Assembly (NCBI GenBank): GCA_009699765.1
Contig: WLNN01000070.1
Span: forward strand, 1 to 6,886
Reading direction: 5' to 3'
Source of the DNA: Actinomycetota bacterium
Lineage (GTDB): Bacteria; Actinomycetota; Actinomycetes; Nanopelagicales; Nanopelagicaceae
Length of the DNA stretch: 6,886 nucleotides
Shown: piece after piece, positions 6,539 to 6,886 of the stretch
Numbering within the stretch: the stretch's first letter is position 1
How the letters are laid out: every line of letters starts with the position of its first letter
The notes under the pieces: generated by a model
The model's input: only the letters and a program-made list of their open reading frames with translations
What the model was told of the DNA's origin: nothing
Database searches by the model: none
Translations under genes and position numbers: made by a program

Positions 6539-6886
6539 GTGAGCACCCTTATATTTTTGCGCCACGGACATTCGGCCGCCAATGCAGCGGATTTACTTAC
6601 CGGACAATTACCCGGAATCGGTTTATCAAAAAAGGGAAAATCTCAGGCGGTATCTCTCGTCGAGCGAATCGGAAACGCAAAGATTGATTATCTCCACGTT
6701 AGTCCAATCGAGCGCTGCCAACTAACTATTGATCCATGGTTGAGAAGCAAGTATTCCGCCTCACTCCGTCAAATGAATATTGTCGATGAGATTACAGAGA
6801 TCGACTTTGGTTTGTGGAGTGGGCGAAAAATTTCTTCATTGAGAAGGCTTCCGCTATGGAAGCAGGTTCAACAGAAACCTTCAACA
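6539..6886 (+). CDS. Histidine phosphatase family protein, MSMEG_4193-like, N-terminal fragment (cut by window edge)
   Basis: The frame starts at GTG 6539 and stays open for 116 codons to the right edge. It opens with STLIFLRHGHSAAN (2-15), the phosphoglycerate-mutase/histidine-phosphatase signature, with R8 and the phospho-accepting H9. SPIERC (55-60) supplies a second phosphate-binding arginine (R59), and EIDFGLWSG (87-95) holds the likely proton donor E87. The stretches ANAADLLTGQLPGIGLSKKG (14-33) and LPLWKQVQQKPS (104-115) resemble the actinobacterial MSMEG_4193 subfamily (called a putative phosphomutase), whose substrate is unknown. About half of the usual length is missing, including the second catalytic histidine, because the window ends. 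The gene diverges from the aldo/keto reductase. In many Actinobacteria this subfamily lies close to a DUF3090 gene and mshC. Confidence 0.85.
   Translation, partial: MSTLIFLRHGHSAANAADLLTGQLPGIGLSKKGKSQAVSLVERIGNAKIDYLHVSPIERCQLTIDPWLRSKYSASLRQMNIVDEITEIDFGLWSGRKISSLRRLPLWKQVQQKPST

Noticed and set aside
6451..6582. Extension of the aldo/keto reductase to ATG 6582
   Set aside because: The extra 44 residues are not AKR-like and would overlap the first codons of the divergent phosphatase.
1..6610. GGACAATTA found at both 1-9 and 6602-6610, as possible direct repeats or attachment sites
   Set aside because: Nine-base matches are expected by chance many times in a window this size; both copies lie within coding sequence and there is no integrase or mobile gene between them.

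Overview
The window looks like a compact actinobacterial chromosome of moderate G+C (by eye somewhat below 50%). The evidence is protein families with an actinobacterial flavour: an MSMEG_4193-type histidine phosphatase, an M20 hydrolase of the actinobacterial type, and a type II thymidine kinase with a CWCG...CRRHHMR tail. Two convergent gene pairs overlap at their 3' ends, several starts look leaderless with TANNNT -10 boxes, and the tRNA has no encoded CCA. A streamlined freshwater lineage such as the acI/Nanopelagicales group (Ca. Planktophila/Nanopelagicus) fits best, but that is inference. I see no mobile element, CRISPR array, rRNA or phage gene, and no stretch over 300 bases without a gene.

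Layout. The left edge holds the first 52 codons of a minus-strand YczE/YitT-like membrane protein. It diverges from a plus-strand DUF554 membrane protein, and the two starts are only 22 bases apart with overlapping -10 boxes. The DUF554 gene converges on thymidine kinase (tk), overlapping it by 4 bases. On the minus strand, in transcription order, come tRNA-Leu(GAG), apt, a large membrane O-acyltransferase with an SGNH domain, and tk. The gaps are 18, 5 and 33 bases, so this is probably one transcript. Across a 126-base gap an M20 metallohydrolase runs on the plus strand and overlaps the 3' end of a minus-strand aldo/keto reductase by 15 bases. The reductase in turn diverges from a plus-strand histidine phosphatase that is cut by the right edge.

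How the genes fit together. apt (adenine to AMP) and tk (thymidine to dTMP) are both nucleobase/nucleoside salvage enzymes. They flank an envelope acyltransferase whose link to salvage is probably only positional. The M20 hydrolase and the aldo/keto reductase are housekeeping catabolic or redox enzymes of unknown substrate. The phosphatase belongs to a family that in many Actinobacteria sits near mycothiol-synthesis genes (mshC), so such genes may lie just beyond the right edge. Overall the window is ordinary core genome. Its most notable features are the very tight regulatory and 3'-overlap arrangements, not a new system.
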